Shown piece by piece: positions 45,243 through 47,469 of a stretch of 47,469 nt of DNA. Made by a program: the position numbers and the translations under genes. A model generated the notes under the pieces. It had not been told where the DNA came from. It made no database searches and saw nothing but the letters and a program-made list of their open reading frames with translations. The DNA comes from Bacillota bacterium (lineage in GTDB: Bacteria; Bacillota; Clostridia; Oscillospirales; Oscillospiraceae), in assembly GCA_021200975.1 (NCBI GenBank), contig JAJQFT010000006.1:1-47469 (forward strand), given 5' to 3'. Within the stretch, counting starts at the first letter, position 1. Each line of letters opens with the position of its first letter.

Positions 45243-47051
45243 GTGCCGGAAAAGAAAGGATTGCCCGCGCGCAGCGAAATTGCCAAAGCCGACCGCTGGC
45301 AGCTCGGCGATTTATTCGCAAGCGACGAGGCGTGGGAGGCGGAATTTGCCGCCGTACAGCGTGAATGCGCAAGGGGCGTGGCGTGGAAAGGTCGTCTGGG
45401 CGAGAGCGCGCGCTCGTTATACGAATATCTGCATTGGCAGGAGGCGCTGAGCATCCGCTGCAACGCACTCGGGAACTACGCCGCCCGCAAGGGGGACGAG
45501 GATACCCGCATCTCACAATATCAGGCGATGCTGGGGCGCTTCGGCGCGCAAATGGCCGAAGCGCGCGCGCTCACCGCCTTCGAAACGCCGGAAATTCTCG
45601 CAATTCCCGATGCAAAATTGGAGGGCTTCTTCGCTGACGAGCCAAAGCTCGCGCGCTATCGCCGCCAGATTGGCGAAATTCGCCGCCGCAGGGCGCACAC
45701 GCTCTCCGAGCCGGAGGAAAAGCTTCTCGCCGCCGCAGAGGAAATGGCCGACGCGCCAGACAGCGTATACACCGCCTTTGCGAACGCGGATTTGCAATTC
45801 CCCGACGCCGTGGACAGCACCGGGGCATCGCACCCGGTTTCCGCCGCAAGCTTTGCCTCGCTGGAGGAAAGCCCCGACCGTTCGCTGCGCAGGAGCGCCT
45901 ACGAGAGCGTCTACACGACCTACGCCGGCTTCCGGCATACTGCAGCCGGTTTACTGAACGCGCAGGGCAAGCAGCTAAAGTTCTTTGCCGACGCACGGAA
46001 GTACCCGTCTACGCTTGATGCCGCGCTCGACCGCACGAATGTGCCGCGCGCCGTCTACGAGAATCTGATTGCCACCGTTCACCAGAACCTCGACAAGATG
46101 CACCGCTATGTGCGCCTGCGCAAGAGGCTCCTCGGGGTGGACGAGTTGCATTTCTATGATGTATACACCCCCTTGGTGCAGGAGGCGCAGCGGCGGATTC
46201 CCTACGCTGAGGCGAAGCAGATGGTCTACGACGCGCTCTGGCCGCTTGGCGACGAGTACCGCGCGATCCTGCAGCAGGGCTTTGACTCCCGCTGGATTGA
46301 CGTCTATCCGAATGCCGGGAAGCGCTCCGGCGCCTACAGTGCGGGCGCGGCCGTACATCCTTATGTGCTGATGAATTATTCCGGGAATCTCGACAGCGTG
46401 TTCACCCTCGCGCACGAGATGGGGCACGCGCTGCATTCGTGCTACTCCGACCGGCATCAAGCGAGCGTGGACAGCCACTACCCCATCTTTGTCGCGGAGG
46501 TGGCCTCCACCTGCAACGAGGCGCTGCTGATGGAGCATCTGCTCGGCAAGACGCCGCGCGGCAAGGAGCGCGCGTACCTGATCAACCACTTTTTGGAGCA
46601 GTTCAAGGGAACGCTCTACCGCCAGACGATGTTCGCCGAGTTTGAACTGCTTGCTGGGGAGCAAATCGGGGCGGGCAAAACCCTCACCGCCGATTCCCTC
46701 TGCGAGGCCTACAAGCGGCTCAACGCCGAATATTTTGGGCCGGACATGGTAGTGGATGACCAGATTGCGATGGAATGGGCACGGATCCCGCATTTTTACT
46801 ACAATTACTATGTCTTCCAGTACGCCACCGGCTACTGCGCTGCGATTGCGCTCTCGCGCCGGATCCTGCGGGAGGGCGAGAGCGCCGCGAAGGATTACCT
46901 CGGCTTCCTCAGCAGCGGCTGCACCAAGCCGCCCATCGAGCTGCTGCGGGGCGCGGGGGTGGACATGGCTTCGCCCGAGCCGGTCAATTCCGCGCTGGCG
47001 CTGTTCGGCGAGCTGCTCGATGAAATGGAAGCGCTGGCAGAGGGAATGTAA
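45243..47051 (+). CDS. pepF: Oligoendopeptidase F (M3B metallopeptidase)
   Basis: 602 residues, the usual length. The zinc site is AHEMGHALHS at about residues 394-403, with the third ligand Glu in VAEVASTCNEALLMEHLL about 25 residues later. Conserved family blocks AGFRHTAAGLLNAQGKQLKFFA, SGAYSAGAAVHPYVLMNY and FYNYYVFQYATGYCAA (as HFYYNYYVFQY) are present. It degrades short peptides in the cytoplasm; there is no signal peptide. The start is GTG at 45243 after AAAGGGAGG. The next small gene starts 1 bp after its stop codon. Confidence 0.96.
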   Translation: MPEKKGLPARSEIAKADRWQLGDLFASDEAWEAEFAAVQRECARGVAWKGRLGESARSLYEYLHWQEALSIRCNALGNYAARKGDEDTRISQYQAMLGRFGAQMAEARALTAFETPEILAIPDAKLEGFFADEPKLARYRRQIGEIRRRRAHTLSEPEEKLLAAAEEMADAPDSVYTAFANADLQFPDAVDSTGASHPVSAASFASLEESPDRSLRRSAYESVYTTYAGFRHTAAGLLNAQGKQLKFFADARKYPSTLDAALDRTNVPRAVYENLIATVHQNLDKMHRYVRLRKRLLGVDELHFYDVYTPLVQEAQRRIPYAEAKQMVYDALWPLGDEYRAILQQGFDSRWIDVYPNAGKRSGAYSAGAAVHPYVLMNYSGNLDSVFTLAHEMGHALHSCYSDRHQASVDSHYPIFVAEVASTCNEALLMEHLLGKTPRGKERAYLINHFLEQFKGTLYRQTMFAEFELLAGEQIGAGKTLTADSLCEAYKRLNAEYFGPDMVVDDQIAMEWARIPHFYYNYYVFQYATGYCAAIALSRRILREGESAAKDYLGFLSSGCTKPPIELLRGAGVDMASPEPVNSALALFGELLDEMEALAEGM

Positions 47052-47052
47052 G

Positions 47053-47319
47053 ATGGAAGAATTGTTCCTCCCCACGCTGCACACCTTCGCCAATAACAAT
47101 ATTTTCACCGGCTCGGTGGGACTTTTCCGCTTCCGGGTGTCGCCGAACGTGGTCATGCGCACCCCCAAGGAGGTGGATCTCGAGCAAAGCTCTATGACGT
47201 GCGAATATTGGCACGGCCTGTACTGCTACGAAAAAAGCGAAATGGAGGGTGCTCGGGAATTTCCCATGTCCGAGCAGGGAAAGGCCGATATGAAGGCATG
47301 GCTCGAGAGCCATATTTAG
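47053..47319 (+). CDS. Small hypothetical protein downstream of pepF
   Basis: 88 residues, MEELFLPTLHTFANNNIFTG through DMKAWLESHI; no signal peptide, no membrane segment, mildly acidic. It contains alternating hydrophobic strands (GSVGLFRFRVSPNVVM), an EYWHGLYCYEKSEME segment and a helical end. It begins 1 bp after the pepF stop, with AGAGGGAAT inside the end of pepF as ribosome-binding site, so it is cotranslated. The composition looks like a real, conserved protein, but I do not recognise the family. Confidence 0.75.
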   Translation: MEELFLPTLHTFANNNIFTGSVGLFRFRVSPNVVMRTPKEVDLEQSSMTCEYWHGLYCYEKSEMEGAREFPMSEQGKADMKAWLESHI

Positions 47320-47339
47320 TATTTTATGTTGATAAGCTT

Positions 47340-47469
47340 CGCGGGGGGGGGGGGGGGGGCGGCCGGGGGGGGGGGGGGGTGGGGGTGGGGGGGGGGGGGT
47401 GGGGGTGGTGGGGGGGGTGGGGTGCGCGGGGTGGGGGGGGGGCGGGGCGCGCGGCGGGGGGGGGGGGCG
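47340..47469. other. Poly-G low-complexity contig end (artefact)
   Basis: From about 47340 to the end the sequence is G runs broken by sparse T and C. Nothing biological is visible. This is typical of two-colour sequencing dark-cycle poly-G reads extended into a contig end. Confidence 0.93.

Overview
The window looks like a chromosomal contig end from a GC-rich gut Clostridium-type bacterium (Bacillota, Clostridia, probably Oscillospirales/Ruminococcaceae). Supporting signs are a T-box-controlled ileS, SepF and DivIVA, a hfq-miaA-mutL-lgt block, RbsA-type sugar ABC genes, a conjugative-element traG with a group II intron, and good -35/-10 promoters with 17-bp spacers. The last ~130 bases are poly-G and are almost certainly a sequencing or assembly artefact.

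Layout. (1) 1-9300, housekeeping: rnpB (+) faces a minus-strand operon sepF-divIVA-[T-box]-ileS; next comes a second minus-strand operon lgt-mutL-miaA-hfq. (2) 9271-14080, plus strand: prmA, a DUF4015-like membrane-anchored protein, a small membrane protein, and a MATE transporter fused to a cytidylate-kinase-like domain. (3) 14077-23461: a decayed DUF4143-type ATPase remnant, then an eight-gene minus-strand carbohydrate operon (ROK kinase, GH1, two VOC proteins, ABC ATPase, permease, binding lipoprotein, second permease) divergent from a TetR-type regulator. The GH1 carries the Ser-x5-Lys-x-Tyr phosphate-binding signature of 6-phospho-beta-glucosidases and the ROK protein lacks the usual zinc motif. 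This suggests ABC uptake of a beta-glucoside, intracellular phosphorylation and then phospho-glycoside hydrolysis, without a PTS. (4) 23743-26852: a large secreted transglutaminase-like/Ig-like/three-FN3 protein. (5) 27024-33642, minus strand: a conjugative-element fragment (ClpP-like protease, traG coupling protein, unknown protein, TPR protein). traG is split by a 2686-nt group II intron; excision joins the exons exactly in frame. (6) 34275-41442, plus strand: a type III-A (Csm) CRISPR-Cas locus, csm6 remnant - short array - cas10 - csm2 - csm3 - csm4 - csm5 - cas6. It appears to be decaying: Cas10 has lost its HD nuclease region and carries two frameshifts, csm3 has one frameshift, csm6 keeps only a HEPN part, cas1/cas2 are absent and only two spacers remain. 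(7) 41538-47319: an NlpC/P60 remnant, a CAP-domain lipoprotein, a frameshifted patatin phospholipase, an EamA transporter, oligoendopeptidase F and a small conserved-looking protein.

The main open question is whether the single-base deletions (cas10 twice, csm3, the patatin, the DUF4143 remnant) are real gene decay or consensus errors. They all lack exactly one base, most sit in short homopolymers, and they cluster in accessory genes. The in-frame HD deletion in Cas10 and the truncation of csm6 cannot be explained as base-calling errors.
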